64,000 bases of DNA from Pelomyxa schiedti (Eukaryota > Evosea > Pelobiontida > Pelomyxidae), in assembly GCA_020536535.1 (NCBI GenBank), contig JAHLWZ010000841.1, positions 18,197 through 82,196 on the forward strand, written 5' to 3'. Each line of letters opens with the position of its first letter. Within the stretch, counting starts at the first letter, position 1. Below are positions 1-13,600 of this stretch, piece after piece. The translations under genes were made by a program, and so were the position numbers. The notes under the pieces were generated by a model. That model worked only from the letters and a program-made list of their open reading frames with translations. It was not told the DNA's origin and did no database searches.

Positions 1-1925
1 AAAAGAAGGATTATCGACTGTGTGACCACCCTACTTCAAGGAGACAAAGTTACCCCTGTGAATGAACTTGTTTCTCTTTTACTGCAGCAGCTTTTGACCT
101 CGTTTAGAGTAATTCTATTCAATTCCAGGATTGAATTCCAACTGTTCCGAGTAGGAGACCGAATTAACTGCTCTTACTGAGGAGCAGGCCGCACTTCACG
201 CCAAACTCCAACAAGAAATAATACAGGACATTTGTATGCTACCCGTGCCCGGGGAAGATATTTATTTCACAATAGGTTTATCTCTCAAGGCTAGCAAAGT
301 CCGTGCAACTCAGTCCTACACCCATGTTGATGCCATTGAATATATAATAGAACGTCTTCATGAAGCAAGCAAAGACTATGAAAGTAAAGAAGCACAATTG
401 AGACTTGCCTCCCTGTTGTGTCATGCCGTAAAAGAAATAGCGCAAACAATGGAAAGAGTACAAAATACTCGCCCTGTTAGTCATACTCTGCTGTCTAGCT
501 TACTGCCATTGACTAAAAAACCTTCCCCAGGTAAGATATACTTAACTAAGATTTTGCAATTCACGATTGTTAGAACTACGTACATTGGCTCAGGATACCA
601 TCAATCTGCTCTTATGTGAAGGATTATATGCCAGTTATATTGCCGGCAAGTACGTTCGACATTCGTCAACGCGTTGGTTACAATAAATTAGGTTAGATGC
701 ACTTAATTGTCTCGACAACTCATCTCTCATCATGGTATTATCGTTTCTCAGCGTTTTGTTTTGTTACTGACCCAAATGAGTTAGCACCTTGAAGCAATCA
801 ATGAAGCATTGTACTACCACATATGCACAAAAGATAACGAACCAGATAACCTCCGCTCCGTTTGGACAACATTTTCTATCATGCTTGTGAGATTGAGGAA
901 GCGGCAGTTAATTCACATGATACCCCTTTTATTTAAAATTCAGGTAATTACTCCTTATTATCTCTCCTCTCAACCTTCCAAAGGATTACCCAGCAAAGCA
1001 CAAGTCCCCAGGAGACCTTACAAAGGGAATTCACACTGTGGTGGCTTGTTGTATTCTGTTTATATCCGTTCTATTTAATGCTAAAAAACTGAGCAAACTT
1101 GTTGTAAAGGTATGGTTAAACCTCAGAATTACGTGCACCAAGTATAATATAGGTTCTGAACGAGCGTTCCGAACAAAAATTGCTCTCACCTTCACTGTCA
1201 ATTGACTTTGACAAAGTGACTCTTTACAAGCACAAGAAGCCTTTCAAATCCAGAAGCAGCCAGGTTGCAATACCCGGATTTGACAAGGATACCGTGGTTT
1301 CTCTACTTTGCAATACACCTGTATTCAACTCTCCATACGGTGTTGTCTTAAGGTTTTACAGGAACTTGTGGAAGGAACAACTCCCGAAGAACTTCAGCAA
1401 GCAATGTCTGCTACTTGGTCTGATCGAAGGTGCTATTTCTGACCTATTCTCTTTTGCCAACATCTTTCAAGGACGACCGAACATCATCAAGTTATAAAAA
1501 TCGAAGTAAAAACAACACAGGAAGCTCCCGGAACTGTTACATCAGTGAGCAGCAGTGTTCCAGTGGCAACGCCAGAGATAACCTATACACAAATCAAAAC
1601 AAAAATATGTATGGGAGTTCCACTTTGGTATCTTTTACACATATTATACAGCTCAGCAAACTGCCGTTGTTCCTGGTGCTCTACCACCGGCTTCCTTTGA
1701 AGAAGCTGCTACAGCTTGCCGTAAACATGTATGACAAGCTTGTCTGACAACACCAATCAACAAAAATAGGTAGATGATGTCAAACGCATCCTGGACAGTG
1801 TGATGACCATGGAGCAGCTGTGCCCCTCTTCACTTGTCCTGGAGCCACTTTCATCCAAAACCAGCTGGCTGGAGTTCCTGGAAACCACTCCTCTCAACAT
1901 TCCCCTACTCTTCCCCTTCACTTAA
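1..1925 (+). CDS. 3' part of a multi-exon gene, unrecognised helical protein
   Basis: I do not recognise this protein. The window opens inside an exon. Splicing by eye gives a continuous frame through at least eight exons, ending at TAA 1923-1925. Supported introns include 109-154, 531-573 and 1321-1361, each 41-46 nt with GT...AG. The product is rich in leucine and alpha-helix formers, with stretches such as TPVNELVSLLLQQLL, EALYYHICTK and DDVKRILDSVMTME, which suggests a HEAT/armadillo-like scaffold. No catalytic motif, signal peptide or clear membrane segment is visible. AATAAA lies 10 bp past the stop. The start and N-terminal domains are outside the window, and an EFR3-like or other armadillo protein is only a guess. 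Confidence 0.6.
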
Positions 1926-1934
1926 CCAGGATAC

Positions 1935-1940
1935 AATAAA
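1935..1940 (+). terminator. polyadenylation signal AATAAA
   Basis: A canonical AATAAA lies 10 bp after the stop codon of the first gene and supports that stop as the true end of the reading frame. Confidence 0.5.
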
Positions 1941-2137
1941 TAGTCCCCACCCCAAACCTCGTGAAGGAAAAAAACAAGTGAGTTTTTTGTGCCGTAACAT
2001 TCCAGCTCCTTCCTATGGGGCAAAAAGAAAAGGAAAAAAAAAAACCAAACAGTGACAACAAGGAGAACAGAACCCCGGCTAATTTATCAACATCAACTAC
2101 CTGTCAAATCGTCGTTCATTTTTCATAAAAAAAACAA

Positions 2138-5100
2138 ATGGCGGATGGAGGGGTGGACGCCGCAGAGACGGACACCCTGCTGAAGGCTGAGGTGTATGTG
2201 GTCGGGGGTGATCACAACCATGACCAGAAGGCCGCAACCTACACGCCTCTTGGGCGTACTTCCAACGAGAAGGACAAACGGAAGTACTTGTTGTTGAAGC
2301 AGTTCAGGGGCGTGGTTAGTTTCCACTTGTTGTGGCTTCGTGGGTTCCCACCCTTTTTTTTCGTGTGAAGAGGGTTGTGAGTGCCTTAACCATCAATCTA
2401 GTTTTTGAAGAATGTAACCCTTTCAGTGAGGCAAAGGAAGCAACTTGCTTGCCAAATTATATGTATGTGAGGAGCCAATAGACGATAGCGTAAATAAACA
2501 TTTGTAGTACCACTTGTAATAACACTTGGACTGGGATTGGCATCTTTCTTCAAGGGGGATGTGGAAACTGTTGATACTTATGTGTATTTCTACCATACCA
2601 TGATTGCATACCCCTCAGAGTATTTGTCTGACAACTATTACACCAAAATAACAATACAAAGAACGCAGAAATATGGTGACCACTTCTTTTATGTTGACCC
2701 TAACAATGTTGCTGGGCACTGTGACAATGCCTCTTATGACTACATTAACCCCCCAGACAGCTGTGGTGATACACTTTATACCGGTATCCAAGTCTCCGGG
2801 GTTCTCTCGGTCTCATGGGTGAAAAAGGAGGAATTCTTGGTACATATTACCAGAGGCCGTGGAACTATGATGTGTGGTGTTATGAGGATGACACTATTAT
2901 GACATTGCACTCCTGTACACCTTTTTTTACTGAGTACAGTGACTGGGACACTGCACTTCAAGTTTGAGCTTTCCTTGTCTTCAGTGTTTCTGAACAACAA
3001 ACAAAAAGGACTACCAAGATTTTTATCACGACTCTGTGGATGCTTGGAATGACTATGATATAGACTATTGCGTGGGTGCTCAAACTCAGTTAAAAATGCC
3101 CCAGACTGGTTTTCCCTTTTCTCTTCTTGCAAAAATCTCATATTCCCGTTCAGCATTTTACTTCGAGGATGTGACTTCTTCAGACGAAATTTCTCTTCCT
3201 GATGTGAAACTCCACTACACTTTGTTTGCCACAGATCAATACACTTCACTGGCTTGGAACTACGAATATGAGGTTCTACTCCACTCCCTGGATTGTTATT
3301 TATTTTCAAGTAGGACCCAATTCTGGTGTCTGTGAATAGTATGAATGGCGCTTTTTTGCGCCTTGTGACGAACTACACCTTCATTGAAGAAGATTACCAG
3401 ATGAAATCCCTGGAAATTGTTCTGGGATATACTGTAAGGAATCTCAATATAGATTCAACCTGTTTACTTGTACCCAGGATTTTCCTGAGCATGTTGAAGT
3501 AAACTCCCCGCGGGCACTTATTATTACACTAGAAGTGTGTTTTGTACCTTTCATGATAATGTGCTTGATGCCCTTTTTTATGCAGAAGGTTTCAACACTT
3601 CTTTTGTGTTTTACTAATTACACATCAGGTCGTAGTAGAGCGGAACTCTGGACTTTCTGAGATGTTGAATTTAGTATGACAAACTTTCTTTTCCATTCCA
3701 GAAACTAATATTGGGTAACAAGGCTGGTTTGAACAATCAAATATATTGGCTTGGGAACTTTTGCTGTGACTGCCTTATCTACATCATTTTTTTGATCCTG
3801 CTCGTCCCCCTTGGTGCAGCTCTTAAAATGAAAATTTACACAGAAGTGGGGTAACTCTAGGCTGCTTGAATATTTCAAGCTTATTTATCTCCGTTAGGGT
3901 TTATTTATATCTTCTGATAATAAGTTGGGTCATTCCTCTCGTTGGAATGTCTTACTTCTTTGCTGTATTTGTGAGAACCACAGGTTTTCAAGTGTTTCCT
4001 TGCATTTGTTAAACCCTTGCAGCGCAGTCTGCTGTGGTAGGGTTTATTATTGTTTGTCTCCAGCTTACTGCTGCAGCACTTCTAGCTTATCTTGGTAATA
4101 CATGATATCCACTTCGTATTTTAAGAGACTCAACTAAAATTCACAGTGTACTTTGAACAGCAAGTTGCACCAATCTATTTCATGATTTATCCCCCATTTG
4201 CTCTTTTTTGGGGCTTTTATGTTACTGGGCACTCTGTCGCTTCTGGCTATGAGTGCTTTTTTTCTCCTGATGTTGCTGCTGAACAAACTTGGATTGCCAC
4301 TTTATGGGTTGCCGGGATGGGCTTAGCTTTTCTCATTATATCGAGGTTTAGAGAGAGTATCCATTTCAACCGTGTAACCTTGAAGCAGTTACCTTGATCA
4401 AGTCATGCCCAGGACAATTGGCATGCGAAAGCCCTTTTACTTTCCAGTTACGGATTTCTGCACATGGGTCTCATCCAAACTTGGAAAGAAAAATCGTCGC
4501 AAATTACATACTGCCGCTGCAGCGCTGCATATTTCCCAAGAATCCAAAGAAGAGTTGGAAAGAGAAGATGAAGATGTGCAGATGGAAAGGCGCACTGTTT
4601 ATCAATTACCTGGTGAACCAGATTGGCCCCTTATCATCAAGGACATGTCAAAGACTTTTTCAGGGGGAATTGGGTATTTCATCAGAATTCGTTTCCTTCA
4701 CTAATTCTTGAGCAGCTCTTCCAACGTTCAAGCACTGAAAAACGTAACCTTCCACGTAGAACAGGGGCAGTGCTTTGGGCTTTTGGGACCAAATGGTACT
4801 TTTTCTAATTTGGGTGATTCTATCTAATTGAATGAAGGGGCTGGAAAAACCACCCTAGTTAACATACTGTGTGGGTTGATGACGCACTCAGGAGGTCAGG
4901 TTAACTTCACTGCAGACTATCATTAAAGAATCGAAGGTTCTGCCATTATTGGTGGCTATGATATCGAGTACAATTTGGCTACTGTAAGAAGAATGATTGG
5001 ACTTTGCCCCCAGTTTGATTGGCTGTTTGATGATTTGACGACTCGGGAACATCTTCTTTTCTATACAAGGTTAAAGGGCTTCCCTATAAGCAAAGAGTCA

Positions 5101-5924
5101 GCACACGTGGTACCAACGACGTGGGAGCTAGGGAAGTATTAACCCGTATAGGAAAGTATTATTACAGAAGTAAGTCTTCAAAATGAACGAAGGCGTCTTT
5201 CAAGAGACCTAAGTGGGGGCCAAAAACGCCGACTTTCCTTTGCCATTGCCTTGACAAGTGACCCTGCTGTTGTCTTTCTGGATGAACCTACTAGTGGACT
5301 TGACCCAGGTTGCACCAGAGAACTATGGAATGTTATAACGACTGCTAGAGTACGTAATGTTTTTCCCCAATCTCTCGCTAACATAAACCCAGCAAAATCG
5401 GTGCTTCTTGCTTACAACACACTCCATGGCTGAAGCTGAAACTGTCTGCACTACAATAGGAATTCTAAGCCGGGGCCACCTCAAGTGCATTGGTACCCCA
5501 CAACACCTTAAGAGCCGTTTTGGCCAAGGATACAAGCTTGAAGTACTCTGTGAAAACTCTGGGGAGGAAAACAAGCGGGCAGCACAGGCGTTTGTGGCAT
5601 CCATTGTCCATGGGGATCCCCAGCTGCTGCATGGGACAACTCACAGTTTAGTGTTTCAGATACCTCTCTCACTGAAGCTCTCTGATTTGTTTGAAATACT
5701 CAGCCGAGAAGCTCGACATCATTGTATGTATCATTTTCCTCCATATCAAACCAACAAATAAATACACAGCCATCAAGTCCTGGAGTATGGGCCAGTCGAA
5801 TTTGGAGGAAGTGTTCATTGCCATTGTTCACCAAGATGAAGGTGAAGCTGAATCAGCTGCACCTTCCAGTGTTGGTCTCATATCCATACAAGAACCATCG
5901 GAGGTTACAACAAGTGCCGTGTAA
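2138..5924 (+). CDS. ABC transporter subfamily A, half transporter (one TMD, one NBD)
   Basis: ATP-driven membrane transporter of the ABCA (lipid exporter) family. The ATG at 2138 sits in a good AACAAATGG context. About seventeen exons with short introns give a cytosolic N-terminus, a first membrane helix, a large Cys-containing extracytoplasmic loop, a membrane domain with the ABCA-typical [13 protein letters not shown] and IYWLGNF segments, then one nucleotide-binding domain. Visible NBD motifs are Walker A GPNGAGKTT, Q-loop CPQFDW, signature [10 protein letters not shown], Walker [13 protein letters not shown] and H-loop TTHSMAEAE. The Walker A codons are split by an intron (about 4799-4842) between GPNG and AGKTT. 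The protein then ends at 5924 without a second TMD-NBD half, so it is half-size. Substrate is unknown; a lipid is the family expectation. Confidence 0.92.
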
Positions 5925-6163
5925 TTCCAAAGCCAAAGTCACTTCGTTACTAGACTGTGTACTAAACAGAAAACGAAGAGGCAATTTTTTTAGGTTTTTC
6001 ATCACCCCAGATCTTTTTCTTCTTATAACGATAACAATTAAGCCGCCACAGTGTGGCTTGTCCTAACTTTTTTTTTGTCCGATTTTTTTTAAAAGCAACG
6101 TATATTGGGACGGCAAGGTAGGGCAAATACGCAATTCTAACAAAACAAAAAAACAAAGGAGAG

Positions 6164-7011
6164 ATGGAGAAGATCACGGTAGGATTTGTGTCGTCAACTA
6201 CGGTGGTGTTGGTGCCTTCTGATTTCCACGTCGACAAAACAACTGTAACCAGCGAGTGGAACAGGATTATGTACTGTATGCTCCAGTCAGATCCATCGTC
6301 CCATCGTCCGGACATCACACAGGAAGACATTGACATGGTAAGTTTCGGACCCCATCAACACAACGACGCTTTCTTTCTTCTGGGAGGAAATAATACAGAT
6401 CTCACAATGCACAGATCTTACAGGCAATAAGAAAACTCGTAGAAGGAGGCGTGGTGGCGAGAACGGATGACGATAGGGGTCTAGAAGAATGTGTGCTAAC
6501 AGTACATCAGAGCAAAGTGGTTGACTCTCTGGTATCTGGTTTCCGCATGATGGTGTACGATACAGGCTCGGTACGTGTTGCCTATTGCTGATTTACTATT
6601 TTTCACCACTAAACCCAGGGATCCTACAACAGAACTGTTGGAATCTCGCAAAATGACATATTAACTGTATTAGCTAGGCCAGGACACAAGAATTTCGTTC
6701 GGGACTTTGTGCGTCAACTCGAAGTCGCCAAGGAACAGTCCCTCATACAACAACAAACTTCCGTTTCTTCTACTACTGCCTCTTCTTCTGACAGCGCCAC
6801 CCCAATGTGCCAAGTGGAAAGGGAACAGCACACCACAGCAACTACTACACCGACAAGTGTTCCTATGCCTAGTGACTGTGCTCCCCACGTAGACGAAAAC
6901 CCCCGCAATGTACATCACGACGAAGACACATTCCAGCCCACCAAACGACCCCCGTACTCCATGTGTACCTCAAATGCAACTCCACCCCCCAGCAAACGTT
7001 CAAGAAGCTAA
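6164..7011 (+). CDS. hypothetical protein with Ser/Thr-rich tail
   Basis: I do not recognise this family. The ATG at 6164 follows an A-rich leader. Three exons are joined by introns at about 6339-6415 and 6571-6617. The first about 150 residues look folded, with alternating hydrophobic strands and helices and a segment KLVEGGVVARTDDDRG that could be a winged-helix-like hairpin. From about residue 165 the protein becomes Ser/Thr/Pro/Gln-rich and ends in a basic KRSRS tail, which could act as a nuclear localisation signal. It lies downstream of the ABCA gene on the same strand, 239 bp away, with no obvious functional link. Confidence 0.65.
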
Positions 7012-7141
7012 TGACTTTGTATAGTAAAAGAAAAGAAAGAAAAATTTTTAGAGGTTTTGCGGTTGAAATAGGCAAACTAAAAAATCTTGTTGTGTTCCTT
7101 TCATCGCAAATCTTCACACAGGGGCGATAGGCCAGGCAAAT

Positions 7142-10100
7142 CTAAGTGCTAAACGCCTTTAGCTGCCGTAGCTCGATGTAGCTGGCACTGCCGTACGCGC
7201 CGGAATTCTGTACCTCGATCTTGAGGAACTGCGTGGTGAAGCTGACCTGCCACGTGTTGCTGGCGTCCACGGAGTTGTCGTGGCAGTTCACCAGGTCGGC
7301 GACCTCGACCCACCCGTGTCCCCAGTCGGTCCAGCCGCCCGCGTCGTGGGCCGGCGCCGCGGCGCCCCTGGCCGCCGGGTGGTAGCTCAGCCGCATGCGC
7401 GTGGTCTTGCCGTCCGAGCACATCTGGAAGAACACCAGCGTCCTGATGTGCGCCGCGCGGCCCATGTCCACGACCAGGATCCCGGTGCCGCCGGACGTGT
7501 TGTTGGTCCACGTCGACCCGACCGAGTTGGCGCCGCGCACGCTCCTGGTCCTGCTGGTCGGCTCGGTGTCGATCAGGCAGCCGTTGGCGCACCAGGCCTC
7601 GGTGGGCCCGCCGCAGTTGCTCTTGTACGTGCCCGCGCCGCCGGCGAACGCGTACTGGGCCACCTTGCACGCCCCGCCCGTGATCACGTCGTTGAGCAGG
7701 TTGGCCGAGCCGTCGGCGGCGCGGGCAAAGTCCACGCCCCTGAGCGTCGCCGCCTCGGCCTTGAGCTCCTCGATCGTGGCCAGCAGCATCTGGTTGTCCT
7801 GGTGCGCGTTCTGCAGCTGCGCCGCCAGCGAGGCGTGCTGCGCCTCGGACTTCTTGATATCGGCCTCCTTGGCCACGACCGCGTCCTTGGCTTGCTGCAG
7901 CGCGGCCTCGCACTCGGTGAGCCTGGGGAACTTGCTGGCGAGCTTGTCTAGTCCCACCGGTGGGTCTGGCACCCTTGGCGGCAGGATCCTGGGGTGCATT
8001 TGCAAGTACGCGTGCATGAAGGCAACTTGCTCGTGTGTTGGCTCAGTTGCTGTTGACACGTCATCCACTTTTGTTGCTGTTGTTGAGCTGGAAGAAGTTG
8101 AGGTTGTGGATGGGGGAGTAGATTGAGGTGACGTGGGTGTGCTGTCTGAACTAGTTGGCAGAAAGTTCCTCAAACATTGTATCTGAGAAGTGAGTGCACT
8201 AGGTTTGATTGAGTTGAGACAATGGATTATGGGAGAAAACTGGTTTTTACCTTAGGCGGTTGATGGTTTCAAAGATGGAGGTCTCAAAAACTTTTTGCTG
8301 CTGAAGTGCTCCCCTGAGCTGGTTTTCAATGCTGGAAAACATCTCTAGCACACTATTGTGCCATGTGGTGACAATTTTATTCAAGACACTGATGGCTTCG
8401 TGTCCTGTTTGAAGAGCACTCTTTTGAAGGAGATTTGCAGTGGATTCCGCTTGTTTTTGATGTGCTAGCGCTGTATCCAATAGTTTGGTGATGTTGACAT
8501 CTGCATTGACGGTTAACAGTTTCGAAAGTGGAATCGAGGTCTAACCAAGGGCAGCAAGTTCTTCCAGAGCAGGGCAGATAGCAGTGGGAAGAGGGACACA
8601 CTCGTGACTCCCGTGTGCTCCATTGTGCAGACAGTGCCCACAAACGAGGCGGGAATCTTCTTTGCAAAACATCGTGAGAGGTTGGTGATGGTCTTTGCAA
8701 AGATTGGATCCAATCTGGCGACAAATTAAACATTGAAAAGAGAAGCTGATGTCACAACCTGTGGAAGTAAGTACATATCTTCACTGTGAGGCATAGGGGC
8801 AATTGTACAAAGTTCTGTGCAGCCCTTGTCATCAGAGTGTTCTGGTAGGGCGTACAGAGCATCATATACCTCACCTGGGAAACTCATCAATTGTTGTGCG
8901 GCTTCCTTTATTAGAAGAAACTCAGGAGACGGGTTCCCATGTGCAGTGTGTCCCACCTTGTAAGAAATAAGAAAGTAGAGAAGTACTGAATACGGCTACT
9001 TCTGAGGCACCCATTGCGTGAACTCTATTGTAGATATCATCAAGTAACTCTGAGAGTTCATTCCTTTTCCTAATCAAAATAGTATCTGGAAGACAGTGCG
9101 TAGCACTCTCCAATTCTGAGAGCTGAGTGCACAAGCTACGGACAAGTACAGAAAGTTTTGTGTGCTGTTCAGTAATTTTATTCACATCGTTTGTCAAAGT
9201 GGTTTGAATGACACTCTGAATTCATGTATTAGAAACCAGAACTCCCTATTAATTACCCACTTTAACTTCCGTGATTCTTGTATCTTCATTTCCTTGGAGC
9301 TTTTCACAAAGGGCAGTCAAATTATTTGCAATGAATTCTTGTTTTCTAAAGGAGGTAAGGGTAAAGACCAGTGAAAAGTGATGGGATTTTAAGGTACTTG
9401 GCAATCATCGCAGCAGACAGAGCAAATGGCTGTGCCGAGTTTGAGACATATTTTAACACCTGTACAATATAAAAAAACAACGTTTGAAATCTTCCCTCCC
9501 CTCACCTCATGGATGGTTCGGCATTTCTTCTTCAATCTGGAACGGCACTCTTCTGCAGCACTTTCAATAGAAATACAATCGTCACGAGCATGGTCATCAC
9601 ATACGCACAGCTGGCAAAGAATCATGTCGTGAACTGGACAATAGAAACGGACGAGTTCCTTTTAAGTTGGTGAGTGTGCTTTTGCTCAAACGGTGATATG
9701 TACCGAAGTGTGCTTCCGGCAAAACATCCTTGCAGGATGCACAGCAGCAGTCTTGAGAGGAACTACCGAGGCAGCAAGGTGACACCTGAAGCGGGCTCCG
9801 TGATGCACTCTCAGGTTGCATTCATCGCAGAGTCGAAGTGGAGGCATGCATGCCTGACAAATAACAGTAGCAGGCACTGCAGGTTCAGTAGGATGGTCCT
9901 CACACATGTTATCTGACTTGCGCATTTCCTATATCACTAGGTGAGCCCATTGAACATCAACCAATAAAATAAAGAAGTATCAAAATATATAAGACGTTGG
10001 TTGGAACCCCAGTTAGCTTTATGGATTCAAGCAAAAAACCTCGATTATGACACAGAGTTGCTTGTTTATACAAGCACTTTTTGGGCTGCACTCAGCTTTG

Positions 10101-10543
10101 CAAACTGGACAAATAAGAGCACTTCTGGGAGCCATACTTCTGGCACTCACCCTCAGTCCACCTCCCCCTCCTGAGGATCCAGATAGCCTCAGTCCTCCGG
10201 ACCCTGATTCCCTCAGGGTGCGCTGTGTCCCACCGGTGGGTCCGGCGCCGCCAACGCCCTGTGACTGGGACTGAGACTCGGCCGATGACGGCTGATTTTC
10301 AGCCGCTCCGACGAGGACGAGGCCGGATCCAACGCATCTCATGCACATCGAGTGACAACAGGGCAGGGTGACTGGATCAACGAACATTTCGCCGCACACG
10401 GGGCAGCACAGGTCCAGGGGGCCGGTGGATCCCATAATGCTGCTGACGGCGGGCTGTTGGTGGCGCGGCTGCTGAGTAATATTGGACGTCGGGGGCGGGG
10501 CTTGTTGGGGGGCTGGCGTTGCTTCTTCGGTTGTGCCTGACAT
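7142..10543 (-). CDS. RING/B-box/coiled-coil protein with C-terminal discoidin-like domain (TRIM-like)
   Basis: Probable ubiquitin E3 ligase. ATG at 10543. An N-terminal RING has CPVCGEMF, PCCHSMCMRC and, after a long Ser/Gly-rich insert, CPVCKAECS. Spliced exons then give B-box-type zinc segments at about 9690-9905 (CEDHP...CDECN...H), 9560-9760 (CRKH, YCPVHDMILCQLC) and 8540-8730 (LCKDHH, MFCKEDSRLVCGHC, GAHGSHEC), with coiled-coil regions between and after them. The last exon adds a Ser/Thr-rich linker, another coiled coil and about 160 residues resembling an F5/8C (discoidin) fold (LVVDMGRAAHIRTLVFF, LKIEVQNSGAYGSASYIELR). The last exon is much more GC-rich than the exons before it. The discoidin call is less certain than the RING and B-boxes. 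Splitting into two genes is possible, but the splice at about 8180-8250 keeps frame. Confidence 0.8.
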
Positions 10544-10682
10544 CTGGGTGTACGTTAATTCTTCTTTGTTTTCGTTGTAACTCGTCGGGTTTCTGGCGGT
10601 TGGATGTTTTGTTGTTGCTCCTTTTTACAAACAAAGAAAAATTGTTTAGAATTGTTTTGGTCTCCCTCTGAAGAGGGTACAC

Positions 10683-13600
10683 TCACAACAGCAGTTCCTC
10701 CAGTTCAGCACGTGACAATTGGCTTGTGTCAGCGGCTGTGCTGTTCTCTGTGGCACAACTTGAGATTGTTGGTGTTGTTGTTCCTGTTTCAGTTGATGTT
10801 GTTATCGTCGATGGTGGTGGTGTTGGTGTTTGTTGGGTTGGAACGTGAGGGTTGTTGTGAGGGCCAGGGGAGGCAGCTGCTAACAGATTGGCCAAAAGAG
10901 TTTTGTCAATGGACTGGGACTGCAACCAAGACACAGCTTTCCTGGCAATGAATTTCCACTGTGCCCGGAGTTTTGGCAGGTACAATTCCAAAAACGCAAC
11001 TGCGAGGCACGTGGCCCACAAGTCGCCCTTGTTGCAGGTCCCGGTGTCGTGAGTTTGCAGTGACTCCGGAATATTCTCTATGAGCCCGGATATGGATGTA
11101 TTTAATGTGCCCAACGCACTGCTGAGACCGGCAGAGGTCCAGAATCCATCAACGTTTTGTTGTGTGCATACTTTGTGGAGAATCTCGTATTGTTCGTCTG
11201 TGGAAGAGCTTGACCCGTAGTTGGCGTCGGAGAATTTGACGTCCGTGAGGATGCTCTTCAGCATATCCTGGCATGAGTGCAGGGCACCAGAGATAGGCTC
11301 AAATTCTGCACTGCCATACATCATAGACTCTTCACAGAACTTGGACTGCCATTTCCGTACGGAAAATATTTTTTCCAGCGGAGCCACTTGATTTACAAGA
11401 ACTGGTATTGGTGTTTCTTGAGTGGATACTGTGTTCCTTGTCACTGCCACATACGATGTGAGGTCACAGGCAACACCGTATTTCACTGCTTCCCTGATTA
11501 CAGATTCCCTCTCATTTGTAAAAATGCCTCTGGCAATAGCACAGCAGTGCAGAACAGGTGGCCATTGCGGAGGGGATTCACATCTCTGAAGGTCAAGATC
11601 AAACAATGCAGTCTGTGAGCCAGGAGGATACTTCCATACGGAGACCTTTTCAAGGCGGTCCATCTGTGTTTTGTTAAAAATCGCATACATTGTCTGATGG
11701 TGTTTTGACGTTGAAACACTGAGGGGTAATGGAGTTTTGAACTCAGGGGCTGGTGCAAAACTCAGTTCGATGTTGTGGATCTCACTTCCAAAAAGATTCG
11801 CGTAAGAAACAAAGGCAACACATGACGTTTCATTTTTGGGATCATGTGCTATCCATCCGATGCCTGCCACGGGGTTGTATCTCGCTCTTATTTGAACACC
11901 TTTATTGAGGGATTTGGTGGTCCCTGTCCATGAGAACGAGGTGGAGAGTGGTGTGGGGTGATTGCGGAAAATCTCAGGTGGGGCAGTCTGAGAAACACCG
12001 AACTCGGTGATGGGGGATTTCGGATGTGAGTCAACAGTCATCATAATGGTCACTGGTGAATTGGGAGAACTTGAACAAGCCCAAAGAGATCCTGGAACTG
12101 ATAAATTCAGAAATATAAAGTTGGAACCTTTTTCAGGGCTTGCCAATTCCAATTCCTGAACGAAACTGACACACAACATGATGTTCTTTTTGGGCAAGAG
12201 GTTTCCTATGCTAATTCGGAAAACACCTGATGATGCTTGCTCCAAGAGTTGCGGAGAATGCCCTGAAGCTATGGCATCGTCGTAAGTCCGTAGTGCATCA
12301 GTGGCAGGGACACACTTCGCCATCACAAGAGTTCCATCATCGTACCGAGCACTGAACGATACCACAACAGCTGTGGGTGGCAGTGGAAGCACGTAAACAG
12401 CTTCTACATTCACCTTGTCCTCATTTACAAAACATTGCTCAACTTGCGTGCACATACACAAGTCTCCAGTGACGGAAACAGTGACATTGGTATATTTCAG
12501 AAGAACATTGCCACTCGCCTCTTTCCCGAAAATTCCAGCATTCTGAAGCGAATGCACAGTGAACTGCTGTAAAACTTTCTGTGTTGGTATCAGGCTCTCC
12601 TGAAGCAAAGTTTGCGCAACAGATCTTTCCATTTCGCCGATGCAAACAAGTGTTCCACCTACAACACGTTTACAAAATATATCAACGCCATCACGTAAAC
12701 GAGAGCTATACTCTCCGGTCCCCACGTAATGCTTGAAGTGGTTTGAAATAGCACTTTGTTGTAGCTGTCCTTTCATTGAGACCATCTCTGGCGCTATGTG
12801 CTCCGCCACAATTGTTCCATTCATAGAAATAACAGCAACATAGTGAATTGGTGATTGTGTCCGACCATGTGATGAAATCCAGTGTTGTTTCCTTTCTTCC
12901 CGCTCTTCCCGAGATGTGAGATCTCCCAGTCGGCTTTCCAATCTATGAAGGGAACTGGCAACCGTTCTTACTTGATTCCGTCTTTCTTCTGTGGTTGCGC
13001 ATGCAAGAGCACTTTGGAATTTGTTACTAAGTATGTTAATAATGTACGCCAGGTCATGGATGTTGACTCTGTCTCTTTGAGAAGTAATTAGTCCAGCGGC
13101 AAGTTGGAATCCACACGACAACTCCAGTATGTAGAGTTGAAGTTGCCTTATGAAAGGGGTCTCATTATTGTGTGGCAGGTCAAAGTGGGTGTTGGGTGTC
13201 CACAACCCATAACGAGTTTCAATATTATCAGCTGGTGTGCGATAAAAAACATGTGCTCTGCGACTTGCTACAAGGGCAGCACAATGATGTAAAATTTTGT
13301 TGGACCCAATCAGCACCTTTGGGGTAATTGTAAGGGTGATCTTTTCTCTTCCATTAATTGAGCCTGTACACACAACCACTTCACCACGCAGATCCTTCGC
13401 ATTAATGACAGTCCAAAATTCAGTCTTGTGACCAAAAGGTATTGGCTTTGTCCCCTTTTCGAAGTACGGGGGATTGTTGTTGCTCGATTGGAGTGGCCAG
13501 GTAATCTTCGGTTTCATTATAAGTTCACCCAGCAATGCATTGACGAGTAACATTACTTTGGGCTCAACTCGCTTTGAGTCAGACACAAATGCAGTAATAC

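Noticed and set aside
7280-8126. Plus-strand frames opposite the last exon of the RING/B-box gene
   Set aside because: High GC and codon bias of the minus-strand exon leave the opposite frames open; no domain or splice context supports them.
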